The notes under the pieces are model-generated. The model was not told the origin of the DNA, made no database searches, and worked only from the letters and a program-made list of their open reading frames with translations. The position numbers were made by a program, and so were the translations under genes. A stretch of DNA of 38,123 nucleotides from NCBI GenBank assembly GCA_002909145.1, contig PNQY01000030.1, forward strand, positions 1 to 38,123, given 5' to 3'. Every line of letters starts with the position of its first letter. Position 1 is the first letter of the stretch. Source of the DNA: Candidatus Thioglobus perditus. GTDB taxonomy: Bacteria; Pseudomonadota; Gammaproteobacteria; PS1; Pseudothioglobaceae. This document shows, in pieces, positions 7,624 through 20,439 of the stretch.

Positions 7624-8817
7624 TTATAAGAGTTCTTTAATAAAGATTTTTATGATTTTTTTTGCAACTTTATATTTAGAGTTTTTTGCAATTTTTTGAT
7701 TGATGTTTTTACTTAAAAAATACACCTCATTTTCATCGGAATTAAAGCCAAAGTCATCATTTGAAACATCGTTAAGAATAATTGCGTCACAGGCCTTGTT
7801 TTTGAGCTTTTTTTGCGCGTTTTCAATTGTATTTTGGGTCTCAGCAGCAAAGCCAATACAAATCGGTTTTTCTTCCAATTTGCATACGTCTGCAAGTATG
7901 TCTTTATTTGGAGTTAGCTCAATAGTAAGATCTAGATTATCTTTCTTAATTTTGTCATGAGCAATGTTTTTAACTCGATAATCGCTCACAGCAGCACATG
8001 CTATAAAAACATCCTGATTTTTGATATTTTGCATCACCTTTGTGTGCATTTGCTCAGCACTATTTGCCGATATATTGTTAGATCTATTATTTAGTATGGT
8101 GGAAATATTGCCATATATACAAGTAACATCTGCACCAGACTCTATACATGCATCTACAAGTGCGGATCCCATCTTGCCACTACTATGGTTTGAAATGTAT
8201 CTTACTGGATCTATGGCCTCAATTGTGGCTCCAAGAGTAATAAGAACTTTTTTGCCAGTTAGTTTATTATTGGTAAATTTTCTTGCAACTTGTTCTGCTA
8301 TCTCGCTAGAGCTAGCAAGTCTGCCTTGCCCGATATCACCACAAGCTTGATCACCATACTCTGGGTCAATGATTTCGACATTACGATTTTTTATAGTGTT
8401 TAAGTTGTCTTGCAATGCATTGGATTTATACATCTGTTGATTCATTGCCGGTGCTATTAGCAATTCTGCATCACTTGCAAGAATGACACTTGTGAGTAAA
8501 TCACAAGCTTTGCCTGAGCTTATATTGGCAATAGTGTTTGCACTTGCTGGAGCTATAAGTATGGCATCAGCCCATTTGGCTAATTCTATGTGCCCCATGG
8601 ATAGTTCTGCTTCTTTGTCCCATAAATTGTTATGAACTTTATTTTGTGAGATTGATTGCAGGGCTAGCTCGGTTATAAACTTTGCACCGCCATCTGTAAG
8701 AATTACTTTTACTTCAGCACCAAGATCTTGCAATCTACGTACTATATCTGGTGATTTATAGGCGGCTATAGAGCCGCTAACCCCAATAACTATGCGCTTG
8801 TTGGTTAAGCTTAGCAT
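7624..8817 (-). CDS. coaBC: Bifunctional CoaBC: phosphopantothenoylcysteine decarboxylase / phosphopantothenate-cysteine ligase
   Basis: CoaBC makes 4'-phosphopantetheine in coenzyme A synthesis: CoaB joins cysteine to phosphopantothenate, then CoaC removes the carboxylate. It is 397 aa and complete. The N-terminal flavoprotein (CoaC) half has GVSGSIAAYKS, catalytic H76 in MGHIELAKWAD, PASANT, PAMN (N126) and the substrate-lid cysteine C159 in ACGDIGQGRL. The C-terminal ligase (CoaB) half begins at KKVLITLGATIEAIDPVRYISN and has SSGKMGSAL. The usual gammaproteobacterial partner, dut, is not adjacent. Instead it overlaps the 3' end of ribD by 7 bp and is co-transcribed with it, a plausible link because CoaC needs FMN. 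Confidence 0.96.
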   Translation of the reverse strand: MLSLTNKRIVIGVSGSIAAYKSPDIVRRLQDLGAEVKVILTDGGAKFITELALQSISQNKVHNNLWDKEAELSMGHIELAKWADAILIAPASANTIANISSGKACDLLTSVILASDAELLIAPAMNQQMYKSNALQDNLNTIKNRNVEIIDPEYGDQACGDIGQGRLASSSEIAEQVARKFTNNKLTGKKVLITLGATIEAIDPVRYISNHSSGKMGSALVDACIESGADVTCIYGNISTILNNRSNNISANSAEQMHTKVMQNIKNQDVFIACAAVSDYRVKNIAHDKIKKDNLDLTIELTPNKDILADVCKLEEKPICIGFAAETQNTIENAQKKLKNKACDAIILNDVSNDDFGFNSDENEVYFLSKNINQKIAKNSKYKVAKKIIKIFIKELL

Positions 8818-9860
8818 TTTATTGTGGCGGTAGTTTTAATATCATTACCAATAACCCTAATATCACTAATATTAAGCTCAATTTTGTCTTGCATATTTTT
8901 AATATTTAAATTTGCCATAGATTTTGCATCACTGCCCATAAGTATTGGGGCAGTATAAATTATAAACTCATCAATAAGACTGTTATTAATCATGGCACCA
9001 ATAAGTCCGGGGCCAGATTCAAGTAGAACATTGTTAATCCCCTTATCTCCAAGCTGGGTTAGTGCATCTGTTAAATCCAGCTTGCCTGATTCTAATATTT
9101 TAGTATTTGTTGAATTTAGAATTAGTGTTGGAGCTTCATCTGAAAAGATATTAAGAGTTTTGTCTTCTATTTTATCTTTACTATCAATTACCACTCTTAG
9201 CGGAATGGCTCTGGAATTTTCAAGGCGCACAGTCATTGATGGGTTATCATCAATTACGGTTCCAGATCCGGTAATGATAGCTTGATTATTGGCGCGTAGC
9301 TTATGTACATCTTGTCTTGCAGCCTCTGAGGTTATCCATTTACTTTCCCCAGATGCCATTGAAGTTTTACCATCAACGCTCATTGCAATTTTGCAAGTAA
9401 CAAAAGGCATAGAGGTTTTCATACGCTTAATAAAGCCACGATTAAGTTTGTAAGCCTGATCTTCTAATAGACCAACTTCTACATCTATGCCAGCATCTTC
9501 AAGCAGGGCAACACCATCGCCACTTACTAGCGGGTTTGGATCAAGCATACATATAACTACTTTTCTAACCCCTGAGTCAATAATAGCTTGTGCGCATGGA
9601 GGGGTTTTTCCAAAGTGCGAACAAGGCTCTAAAGTTACATATAAAGTAGCATCTTTGGCTTTGTATTTAATTTGTTTTAAGGCGTTAATTTCTGCATGCT
9701 CTTCACCAAATGTTTTATGGTAGCCTTTTGCAATAATTTTATCGTCTTTTGTAATCACACAGCCCACCATAGGATTGCCCTTAACTCCAAGCATCCCCTG
9801 AGCTGCAAGCTCAAGTGCAATAGACATATTTTCTCTATCGTTTATTGAAAAAGTTGGCAT
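8811..9860 (-). CDS. ribD: Bifunctional RibD: diaminohydroxyphosphoribosylaminopyrimidine deaminase / 5-amino-6-(5-phosphoribosylamino)uracil reductase
   Basis: RibD carries out the second and third steps of riboflavin synthesis. It is 349 aa. The N-terminal deaminase domain has the zinc site H55-A-E57 and PCSHFGKTPPC (C80, C89). The C-terminal reductase domain begins near FVTCKIAMSVDGKTSM and has GSGTVIDDNPSMTVR and a late ESGPGLIGAMI motif. The start is the ATG at 9860, 68 bp from the divergent recA start. It is first in a two-gene operon with coaBC. The rest of the rib pathway is not in the window. Confidence 0.96.
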   Translation of the reverse strand: MPTFSINDRENMSIALELAAQGMLGVKGNPMVGCVITKDDKIIAKGYHKTFGEEHAEINALKQIKYKAKDATLYVTLEPCSHFGKTPPCAQAIIDSGVRKVVICMLDPNPLVSGDGVALLEDAGIDVEVGLLEDQAYKLNRGFIKRMKTSMPFVTCKIAMSVDGKTSMASGESKWITSEAARQDVHKLRANNQAIITGSGTVIDDNPSMTVRLENSRAIPLRVVIDSKDKIEDKTLNIFSDEAPTLILNSTNTKILESGKLDLTDALTQLGDKGINNVLLESGPGLIGAMINNSLIDEFIIYTAPILMGSDAKSMANLNIKNMQDKIELNISDIRVIGNDIKTTATIKC

Positions 9861-9871
9861 GATATTTCGGA

Positions 9872-9877
9872 TATAAT
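9872..9877 (+). promoter_or_regulatory. Probable -10 box of the recA promoter
   Basis: A perfect TATAAT lies 51 bp before the recA start, in the ribD-recA divergent gap. No good -35 is found at 16-18 bp. No LexA-type CTGT-N8-ACAG box is present between ribD and recA. Confidence 0.5.
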
Positions 9878-9928
9878 TGCTAAATTAATTAAATTAAATT
9901 TAACTATATTTTACCTTGGAGAGATAAC

Positions 9929-10936
9929 GTGGATGAACAGAAAAAACAAGCCTTAAAAGCAGCACTTACACAGATTGATAAGCAATTTGGCAAGGGTTCT
10001 GTTATGTTTCTGGGTGATGAGGAAACACAGACTGATATTGAGGCAGTTTCTACTGGTAGTTTAAGTTTGGATGTGGCGCTTGGAATTGGTGGCTTGCCAC
10101 GTGGTAGAGTAATTGAGATTTATGGCCCTGAATCTTCTGGAAAAACCACTCTTACTTTACATGTTATTGCTGAGATGCAAAAATTAGGTGGCACTGCAGC
10201 ATTTATTGATGCTGAGCATGCCCTTGATCCACAATACGCCAAGCGTCTTGGTGTTAATACAGATGATTTGTTAATCTCGCAACCTGATACTGGCGAGCAA
10301 GCTTTAGAAATTACGGATATGTTAGTACGCTCTGGTAGTGTTGATATTGTAGTGATTGACTCAGTTGCTGCACTTACTCCAAAAGCAGAAATTGAAGGTG
10401 AGATGGGCTCATCACATATGGGATTGCAGGCTAGACTAATGTCACAAGCATTAAGAAAGCTAACGTCAAATATTAAAAAAACCAATACCATGGTTATCTT
10501 TATTAATCAATTGCGTATGAAGATTGGTGTAATGTTTGGTAACCCTGAAACTACAACTGGTGGTAATGCATTGAAGTTTTATGCGTCAGTGCGTTTGGAT
10601 ATTCGTCGTATCGGCGCAATTAAAAAAGGTGATGAAATTTTAGGTAATGAGACGCGAGTTAAAGTTCTTAAAAATAAGGTTTCTCCACCATTTAAACAAG
10701 CCGAATTCCAAATTCTTTACAATCAAGGCATATCACGTGAAAGTGAAATCATTGATCTTGGAGTTAAGCTTGGCTTTGTTGAAAAGGCTGGAGCCTGGTA
10801 CAGTGTAGAGGGCGAGAGGATTGGCCAGGGTAAAGACAATGCTAGAGAGTATTTAAAAGAGCACATTGAGCTTAGCCAAAGTATTGAAACTAAGATTCGT
10901 GAAAGTCTAATGAGTAGTGGTGACGACAGCCAATAG
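9929..10936 (+). CDS. recA: RecA recombinase
   Basis: RecA forms the ATP-dependent filament for strand exchange in homologous recombination. It is 335 aa, shorter than E. coli RecA (353) because the acidic C-terminal tail is cut to SSGDDSQ. Walker A is G66PESSGKT73, at the same residue numbers as in E. coli. Also visible are [19 protein letters not shown], the L2 loop region [21 protein letters not shown], and [19 protein letters not shown]. The start codon is GTG at 9929, set by GGAGAG at 9918-9923; the nearby ATG at 9933 is out of frame. recX follows and overlaps by 20 bp. The lack of a LexA box suggests expression is not under a classical SOS circuit. Confidence 0.98.
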   Translation: MDEQKKQALKAALTQIDKQFGKGSVMFLGDEETQTDIEAVSTGSLSLDVALGIGGLPRGRVIEIYGPESSGKTTLTLHVIAEMQKLGGTAAFIDAEHALDPQYAKRLGVNTDDLLISQPDTGEQALEITDMLVRSGSVDIVVIDSVAALTPKAEIEGEMGSSHMGLQARLMSQALRKLTSNIKKTNTMVIFINQLRMKIGVMFGNPETTTGGNALKFYASVRLDIRRIGAIKKGDEILGNETRVKVLKNKVSPPFKQAEFQILYNQGISRESEIIDLGVKLGFVEKAGAWYSVEGERIGQGKDNAREYLKEHIELSQSIETKIRESLMSSGDDSQ

Positions 10937-11344
10937 AGAAAAATGCTATGCATCTGCAATGCAGATGCTTATAAGGCGCGAACATTCAAAATTAGAACTT
11001 GAGCAGAAACTAACATCTAAAAATTTTAATATCGATGACATTGATTACTCAATTCAGTTATTGATAAAGAATAATTATCAAAGTGACAAGAGGTTTGCCC
11101 AAGAGTTTATACAAATGCGATTTAATCAAGGTAAGGGTCCACTTAAGATAACAGCTGAGTTAAAACAACGGGGGGTAGATGGTTTTGATTTATCAGAGTT
11201 TGATTTTTTCGCACTGGCTAAAAAAGTAAAAAACAATAAATTTGGTATAAACATCCCAACAGAATATAAACAGCAAGCAAAACAAAAACGCTTCTTACAG
11301 TCTAGAGGTTTTAGTTTTGATCAAATAAATAATGCTTTTGAATA

Positions 11345-11345
<1 letters not shown>
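10917..11345 (+). CDS. recX: RecX regulatory protein
   Basis: RecX binds RecA filaments and limits their extension. It is 142 aa, made of three-helix repeats. Recognisable segments are [40 protein letters not shown] and the conserved [16 protein letters not shown]. It ends with [20 protein letters not shown], typical of RecX. The start is uncertain: GTG at 10917 lies inside recA and has no good SD. GTG at 10920 or ATG at 10959 are alternatives, and the homologous part begins near YASAMQML. The stop overlaps the ABC transporter start by one base (TAATG), so recA, recX and the exporter are one transcription unit. Confidence 0.9.
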
Positions 11346-14562
<3,217 letters not shown>

Positions 14563-14586
<24 letters not shown>

Positions 14587-16413
14587 TTTTTTATCAAAAT
14601 AAACATCAAGCACCTGTCGTGCAAGTGGGGCGGCTTTCGAGCTACCACTACCAGCATTTTCAACAATAATAGCTATTGCTATTTCTGGATCTTCTATAGG
14701 GGCGAATCCAGTAAATAGGGCGTGGTCTCTGAGTTTCTCATCTAACTTTTCAGCAATATATTTAGCATCATTGTCTAGACCAAATACTTGGGCTGTGCCG
14801 GTCTTTCCAGCTAGAGTGTAGTCTAGGCCTTTATTAAGTCTTCTGGCTGTACCTTTGGGCCCGTAAATTGTTTGTTTCATACCTTCGATAACGTCTTCCC
14901 AGTTTTGAATATTTTTAATTGGTATTTGCTTGCTGTTATTTTTGTCATTTGCAGCAACACGCTCACCCGAGCTTTGAATATTTTTTAGTAGTTTTGGTTG
15001 AAATATTTTTCCTTTGTTTGCAAGTGCTGCTGTTGCCACTGCAAGTTGTAGTGGGCTTGAGGTCATAAAACCTTGTCCAATGCCGGCAATAAGAGTTTCA
15101 CCCCTATACCATGGCTCATCTTTGTTAATCTTCTTCCAAGCCTTGGATGGCAACACTCCACCGCGCTCACCAGGGATATCAATGCCAGTTTTTTTGCCAA
15201 AATTAAATAATTCTAGATTGTCATGTAGAGTATCTATCCCCATTTTACGGGCAAGGTCGTAGAAAAATATATCACAAGATTGTGAGATTGAGTCTTTTAC
15301 ATTAACATTACCATGGCCAGTTCTTTTCCAGTCGTTGAATTTACGTGAGTAGTTTGGGAGCTTGTAGTAGCCTTTACAGAATGTGGAGCTTTTGTTTGTA
15401 ATAACCCCTTCCTCTAGTCCGGCCAATGCAACCATTGGCTTAACGGTAGATCCAGGTGGGTACAACCCTTGAATGGATCGATTAAGCTGAGGAATATCTT
15501 TTGATAGTTGTAAGCTTTGATAATTTTTATGCGAAATTCCATTTACAAACCAATTCGGGTTGTAGACTGGTGTGCTAACTAGTGTTAACACCTCTCCATT
15601 TTTTACATTTACAGCTACTATAGAACCGCGTTTACCCTTTAACACTTCTTCAGCTTTTTGTTGCATATCCAGATCTATACTTAGATATAAGTCTTTTCCT
15701 GCTTTAGATGGCTGGGTTGTTTTGCTATCAATAACCCTTCCAGATACATTGCGCTCAACTTGTTTTAGTCCGCTAGTTCCATGTAGTATTGTTTCATACT
15801 GTTTTTCAATCCCAGTTTTGCCTACAAATGAGGTGCCTAAGTAGTTTTCTTTATCGTAGAAAAGCTTGTCCTTTTTGCTCATTCTAGACACATAGCCAAC
15901 AGCATGAACGCTAGAGTCATTATTTGGATATACCCGATGTAAATATGGCTCAATATCAGTGCCGATAAATTTATTACTAACTAAAAATTTAGCAACCTGT
16001 TCTTCACTTAGATTATGCTTTAGAGGTATGTTGTGGAATTTTTTGTAACGCTTTCTGTTTTTATAAAATAACTCAATATCACTATTGTTAATAAAATTGT
16101 GTTTCTTAAGAGACAATAGGGTTTTAGCTATGTTTTTGGATTTTTCAGGGGTTATGGTTAGTCTGTATGATAGTTTATTGTCTGCCATAACTCTACCATT
16201 TCTATCAAATATCCTGCCCCGTACTGGGGTAATAGGCAGCGTATGCATTTGATTGCCAAGCGCTTCTTCAGTGTAGTATTCGTGATTGGTGACTTGCAGA
16301 TTGTAGGTTCTTAGTATTAGCGCCATTGTTAAGATAAATACAAAGAATATTGCAAACTTTAATCTGCTTAAAAAAATATTATTTTCTAACGCAGTGTTAC
16401 TAAATTTATCCAT
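14563..16413 (-). CDS. mrdA: Penicillin-binding protein 2 (PBP2), elongasome transpeptidase
   Basis: PBP2 is the class B transpeptidase that cross-links peptidoglycan during cell elongation. It is 616 aa. One N-terminal TM helix lies around residues 17-35. The dimerisation domain begins at MHTLPITPVRGRIFDRNGRVMADN. In the transpeptidase domain the active-site serine is S322 in PGSTVKPMV, SxN is SQSCDIFFYDLARKMG (C in place of the N), and KTG is K537-T-G539 in LAGKTGTAQVFG. It is last in the mreB-mreC-mreD-mrdA operon, 2 bp after mreD. rodA, its usual glycosyltransferase partner, is not next to it. The SxN variant with C is common in PBP2 proteins, so activity is expected. Confidence 0.96.
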
Positions 16414-16415
16414 TT

Positions 16416-16886
16416 TTACTGGTGTTTGCAGTTTATTAGTGCAAGTCTAATTAGTGACCAAAAAATAGCGCTTGATAATGGAGCAATTAGTATGTAGTAG
16501 CTAAAATTAAAGTCTTGAGTAAGAATATGAACTATTAATATAGATGCTAAATATATAACAGAGGCAACAAATACATATACTTGCTGAGTGCTTACGTTAG
16601 ATACAAAAAACGATTGTTTGGCTTTAGCAATAAAGGCGCTACTTAAAATTAAGGCTAATGCGTTTTGACCCATTATGCCTCCTTGTAATATATCAAGCAG
16701 TATTCCTAGTATTAAAGCTAAAGAGAAGATGCTCTTAGCCGGAAGGTAGCTGATCCAGTATGTATAGAATAGTAGCATCCAAAAGGGTGATATATCTAAA
16801 AATATTTCAGGCAATGGTATTGCACTTATAACTAGAGCAAAGAAGGTAATCTTTATCAAAAATATGTAAGGTCTCTGAGTATTCAT
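16416..16886 (-). CDS. mreD: MreD rod-shape membrane protein
   Basis: This is a 156-aa integral inner-membrane protein with about five TM helices. Recognisable pieces are ALVISAIPLPEIFLDISPFWMLL near the N-terminus and LALILGILLDILQGGIMGQNAL, the conserved GLLxDxxxGxxxGxxAL motif of the family. MreD links the MreB filament and MreC to the elongation enzymes. It lies 2 bp from both mreC and mrdA, so translation is probably coupled. Length is normal. Confidence 0.94.
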   Translation of the reverse strand: MNTQRPYIFLIKITFFALVISAIPLPEIFLDISPFWMLLFYTYWISYLPAKSIFSLALILGILLDILQGGIMGQNALALILSSAFIAKAKQSFFVSNVSTQQVYVFVASVIYLASILIVHILTQDFNFSYYILIAPLSSAIFWSLIRLALINCKHQ

Positions 16887-16888
16887 AT

Positions 16889-17683
16889 CTAGTCAGTAGC
16901 AATAAGCACAAATTCTAATTTATTAGTACTTTGAGTGGGGTTTAACTGAATGTGTAAAAAATGGTCATTATCATGTTTTTCAATATGTGTAACTTCTCCT
17001 ACCGGATGTCCTTGAGGAAATTTTGATCCAATGGCGCTAGTTAAAAATATATCTCCAACAACTACATCGGTGTCATTTTCAATAAAATTAACCATAAGTT
17101 TATTTTGATTAGATGCAACACCTTTGGTAATACCACGAACTCCATTACGAGAGTTTTTAACTGGTACATATTGAGTTGGATCTGTAGTTAACAGTATGGT
17201 TGAATATAGTGGAGTTACTTGGGTTATTTGCCCGACAATTCCATTTTCTGCCAGTGCAATTTGCCCGACTTTTAAATTGTCATTACTGCCTTTGTTAACA
17301 ATAATTTGTTTTTTAAGTCGTGACTGGCTAATGGAGCTTATACGAGCTAATGTTAGTTTTTGATTCTTAACTTTATAACTAGAGTTAAGTAGAGAGTTTA
17401 GTTTTTTGTTTTCTAATAGCAGGGCATTGTAGGTTTGAATTTTGGTTTTTAACTCCCTGATCTCTACATTTAAGCGTTTATTTTGTTTTAGCAGTTGTTC
17501 TTTTTCACTACCTTGTTCATTAACCCAATTGTACAGTTGAGATGGTAGATCTACCACTATATAAATTGGAGATATTAGTGTAGATGCAGATTGTTTTAGT
17601 TGGTCTAGATATGAAAACTTATGATCAGATATTATTAGAAAAATAGCAATAATTACAGGGGTGAAAAGTTTAACAAACTCCAT
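16889..17683 (-). CDS. mreC: MreC rod-shape protein
   Basis: MreC is anchored in the inner membrane and organises the elongasome in the periplasm. It is 264 aa, with one TM helix near residues 7-19 (FTPVIIAIFLIIS) and a coiled coil around residues 57-98 (EKEQLLKQNKRLNVEIREL and onward). The beta-barrel domain that follows includes IIVNKGSNDNLKVGQIALAE, GIVGQITQVTPLYSTILLTT and FPQGHPVGEVTHIEKH. It is somewhat shorter than E. coli MreC (367) because the C-terminal extension is missing, as in many relatives. It sits 42 bp after mreB and 2 bp before mreD. Confidence 0.95.
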   Translation of the reverse strand: MEFVKLFTPVIIAIFLIISDHKFSYLDQLKQSASTLISPIYIVVDLPSQLYNWVNEQGSEKEQLLKQNKRLNVEIRELKTKIQTYNALLLENKKLNSLLNSSYKVKNQKLTLARISSISQSRLKKQIIVNKGSNDNLKVGQIALAENGIVGQITQVTPLYSTILLTTDPTQYVPVKNSRNGVRGITKGVASNQNKLMVNFIENDTDVVVGDIFLTSAIGSKFPQGHPVGEVTHIEKHDNDHFLHIQLNPTQSTNKLEFVLIATD

Positions 17684-17725
17684 AATTTATATTTATTCGT
17701 AAGGTTTTCGCCTGTTTTTTGATAG

Positions 17726-18757
17726 CTACTCTGCAGCTAAAAAGCCCATATTGTGTTCACTAATCATATTAAGGGCGACACCGCCACCACGAGCTACACA
17801 AGTAAGAGGGTCGTCAGCAATACGTACTGGAAGGTTGGTCTCTTGATTTATAAGCTTATCAAGACCATCTAGAAGCGCTCCACCACCGGTAAGCACAAGG
17901 CCGTTTTCAGCAATATCAGAGCTAAGCTCTGGCGGGGTTTTTTCTAATGCAGTTCGAACAGCCCCTATTATCATTTTTAATGGCTCTTGTAATGCATCAA
18001 GTATCTCGGTGTTAGTAATTTCGAAACTAACAGGTATACCTTTAGCAACATCTCTACCTCTAAATTCTATTTTTTTAACTGCGCTTGATTTGAACGCAGA
18101 CCCAACTTCTTGTTTGATTTGTTCAGCAGTTGCATAACCAATAATAATTCCATGTTCACGACGTACAAATCTAACAATAGTTTCATCAAATACATCGCCA
18201 CCGACCCTAAGTGAGTCAGAATAAACTATGCCGTTTAAAGACATAATTGCGATTTCGGTAGTACCACCACCAACATCAATCACCATAGCGCCAGAAGCTT
18301 CTTCAATTGCCATTCCAGCGCCCAAAGCCGCAGCCATTGGTTCTTCAATTAGATAAACATCACGCGCACCAGCGCCAACCGCGCTTTCTTTAATAGCACG
18401 ACGTTCAACCTGAGTTGCGCCACAAGGCACACAAATCAAAACCTTAGGACTAGGTGAGAAAAATCCAGATTTAAGAACTTTGCGTATAAAGTGTTGAAGC
18501 ATTTTTTCAGTAACTTTAAAGTCAGCAATAACACCATCTTTCATAGGTCTGATCGCTTCAATAGAGCCAGGGGTTCTTCCAAGCATATTTTTTGCGTCTT
18601 GACCAACTGCAATTACAGTGGATTCTAATGAGCCTTTGTCATTGCGAATAGCTACTACTGATGGTTCATTTAGTACAACCTGATCATTCATATAAATTAG
18701 TGTATTGGCAGTACCTAGATCGATAGAAAGACTCTGACCTTTAAAAAAATTAAACAT
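17726..18757 (-). CDS. mreB: MreB actin-like rod-shape protein
   Basis: MreB forms membrane-bound filaments that position the elongation machinery. It is 343 aa (E. coli 347). Motifs are [14 protein letters not shown] (phosphate 1), [19 protein letters not shown] (phosphate 2) and [18 protein letters not shown] (adenosine). The membrane-binding amphipathic start MFNFFKGQ is present. It is first in mreBCD-mrdA, with a good promoter 45-73 bp upstream and AGGA before the ATG. It is divergent from the fumarase gene. The presence of the whole elongation set implies rod-shaped or elongated cells. Confidence 0.98.
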   Translation of the reverse strand: MFNFFKGQSLSIDLGTANTLIYMNDQVVLNEPSVVAIRNDKGSLESTVIAVGQDAKNMLGRTPGSIEAIRPMKDGVIADFKVTEKMLQHFIRKVLKSGFFSPSPKVLICVPCGATQVERRAIKESAVGAGARDVYLIEEPMAAALGAGMAIEEASGAMVIDVGGGTTEIAIMSLNGIVYSDSLRVGGDVFDETIVRFVRREHGIIIGYATAEQIKQEVGSAFKSSAVKKIEFRGRDVAKGIPVSFEITNTEILDALQEPLKMIIGAVRTALEKTPPELSSDIAENGLVLTGGGALLDGLDKLINQETNLPVRIADDPLTCVARGGGVALNMISEHNMGFLAAE

Positions 18758-18795
18758 AAAAAAATCCTAATTAAATATTAGATAAAATAAGAAGA

Positions 18796-18801
18796 TATAA
18801 T
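18796..18801 (+). promoter_or_regulatory. Probable -10 box for the fumarase gene
   Basis: A perfect TATAAT lies 47 bp before the fumarase ATG, directly abutting the -10 box of the opposing mreB promoter. No good -35 is seen. The two divergent promoters would compete for the same DNA. Confidence 0.5.
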
Positions 18802-18830
18802 ACTATAAACATCCATTATAAATTAGGCAA
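18802..18830 (-). promoter_or_regulatory. Sigma-70 promoter of mreB
   Basis: On the - strand, TTGCCT (18830-18825) and TATAGT (18807-18802) are separated by exactly 17 bp. They match consensus at 4/6 and 5/6 positions. Transcription would start near 18795, giving a leader of about 38 nt with AGGA before the start codon. Confidence 0.7.
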
Positions 18831-18848
18831 TATTCACAGTAGAAAAAT

Positions 18849-20348
18849 ATGAGAATTCAGCAAAAACATGTAATTGAAAGTGTGGCAAATGCTTTGCAAT
18901 ATATATCTTATTATCACTCAAGTGATTTTATTAAATCTATGTCAAATGCATACGCAAAAGAAACCCATAATTCAGCAAAAAATGCAATTGCTCAAATTTT
19001 AATTAATTCAAAAATGGCAGCCATAGGTAAGCGTCCAATTTGTCAGGACACAGGCATCGTTAATGTATTTGTTGAAGTGGGCATGGATATTACTTGGGAT
19101 GCCGACCTATCTCTTGAAGATATGATTAATGAAGGAGTTCGTCGTGCGTATGCATATACTGGGAACCCTTTGCGTGCTTCAATTGTTAAAGATCCACTAT
19201 TTTCTAGGGCTAATACTAAAGATAATACCCCAGCGGTAATCCATATGAAAGTTGTTCCTGGAGATAGGCTTAATTTTATTGTAGCTGCCAAAGGTTGTGG
19301 GTCTGAAAATAAGGCAAAGTTTGTAGTTTTGGCGCCTGATGATAATATTGTTGATTGGGTGTTAAAAATGATTCCAACTATGGGCGCTGGTTGGTGTCCA
19401 CCAGGGATTATTGGTATTGGTGTGGGCGGTACAGCAGAAAAAGCTATGCTTATGGCTAAAGAAAGCTTAATGGAGCCAATTGATATCGTAGATATTGCCA
19501 ATAAGTCAAATCCAAGTGATATTGAAAAGCTACGCTTGGAGTTGCTAGAAAAAATCAACAATTTAGGTATTGGAGCTCAAGGGCTTGGCGGATTAACAAC
19601 AGTACTTGATGTTAAGATTAAAGATTATCCAACTCATGCGGCTTCTCAGGCGGTTGCTATGATTCCAAATTGTGCGGCTACACGTCATTTGCATTTCTCA
19701 TTAGATGGGTCAGGTGTAGCCAAACTACCAGAAGTAGATCTTGATTCATACCCTGATATAGAGATGGATTACTCTCAGTATAAAAAGGTTGATTTATCAG
19801 TCCTTACTAAAGAGCAAATGAATGACTGGAGTGTTGGTGATACACTGTTACTAACTGGAACTATTATTACTGGTAGAGATGCAGCGCATTCACGTATCAA
19901 ACAAATGCTTGATAATGGTGAAGGGCTGCCCAAAGGGGTGGATTTTAATAATAAATTTATCTATTATGTTGGTCCGGTGGATGCAATAGGTAATGAGGTA
20001 ATTGGGCCGGCAGGACCTACTACTTCAACACGCATGGATAAATTTAGTGATACGATGTTAGATAATACTGAGATTTTAGGCATGATTGGCAAAGCTGAGC
20101 GTGGCGAGGCTACAATCCAAAGCATTAAAAAGCACAAAGCTAGTTACTTAATTGCAGTTGGCGGTGCAGCATACTTAATTTCAAAATCTATTAAAAAAGC
20201 CAAAAAGCTTGCTTTTGAAGATATGGGTATGGAAGCTATTTATGAGTTTGAAGTTGAAGATATGCCAGTTATTGTAGCGGTGGATAGTGCAGGTAATAAT
20301 ATTCACAGTGTATTTCAAAACATTCAAACCATTACTACTAAATTATAA
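18849..20348 (+). CDS. Class I (iron-sulfur) fumarate hydratase, single chain
   Basis: It interconverts fumarate and malate in the TCA cycle with an oxygen-sensitive [4Fe-4S] cluster. It is 499 aa: an alpha part (to about residue 285) fused to a beta part containing GRDAAHSRIKQML and GPAGPTTSTRMDKF. The three cluster ligands expected from FumA are C65 (CQDTG), C183 (GWCPPG) and C275 (NCAATRH). One extra cysteine, C150 in AKGCGSENK, sits where relatives have glycine or alanine. Labels fumA and fumB would be arbitrary, so no symbol is given. It is monocistronic, reading towards rnpB; the stop codon overlaps a TATAAT at 20344-20349. Confidence 0.95.
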   Translation: MRIQQKHVIESVANALQYISYYHSSDFIKSMSNAYAKETHNSAKNAIAQILINSKMAAIGKRPICQDTGIVNVFVEVGMDITWDADLSLEDMINEGVRRAYAYTGNPLRASIVKDPLFSRANTKDNTPAVIHMKVVPGDRLNFIVAAKGCGSENKAKFVVLAPDDNIVDWVLKMIPTMGAGWCPPGIIGIGVGGTAEKAMLMAKESLMEPIDIVDIANKSNPSDIEKLRLELLEKINNLGIGAQGLGGLTTVLDVKIKDYPTHAASQAVAMIPNCAATRHLHFSLDGSGVAKLPEVDLDSYPDIEMDYSQYKKVDLSVLTKEQMNDWSVGDTLLLTGTIITGRDAAHSRIKQMLDNGEGLPKGVDFNNKFIYYVGPVDAIGNEVIGPAGPTTSTRMDKFSDTMLDNTEILGMIGKAERGEATIQSIKKHKASYLIAVGGAAYLISKSIKKAKKLAFEDMGMEAIYEFEVEDMPVIVAVDSAGNNIHSVFQNIQTITTKL

Positions 20349-20379
20349 TAACTCTTGAAGTTGGCCGTATAGTCGCTGG
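20344..20379 (+). repeat. Partial duplicate of the rnpB promoter -10 and 5' end
   Basis: The 24 bases at 20356-20379 match the first 24 bases of rnpB (20440-20463) with two differences, 84 bp apart. A TATAAT precedes both copies: at 20344-20349 (6 bp before the match) and 20427-20432 (7 bp before). The upstream copy lacks the rest of the RNase P RNA, so it is a fragment. Its AGTCGCT (20371-20377) is also the exact reverse complement of AGCGACT (20434-20440) just before the true gene. Confidence 0.85.
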
Positions 20380-20403
20380 AGTGCTTGATGCTTTAAGTGA
20401 GTA

Positions 20404-20432
20404 TAGCCACAACAATGCTTAGCTAGTATAAT
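20404..20432 (+). promoter_or_regulatory. rnpB promoter
   Basis: TAGCCA (20404-20409, 4/6) and a perfect TATAAT (20427-20432) are separated by 17 bp. The predicted start, near 20439-20440, coincides with the expected 5' end of RNase P RNA. Confidence 0.75.
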
Positions 20433-20439
20433 TAGCGAC

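Noticed and set aside
19043-19561. 172-aa frame antisense to the fumarase gene
   Set aside because: A shadow of a clearly coding strand; no independent motif or ribosome binding site.
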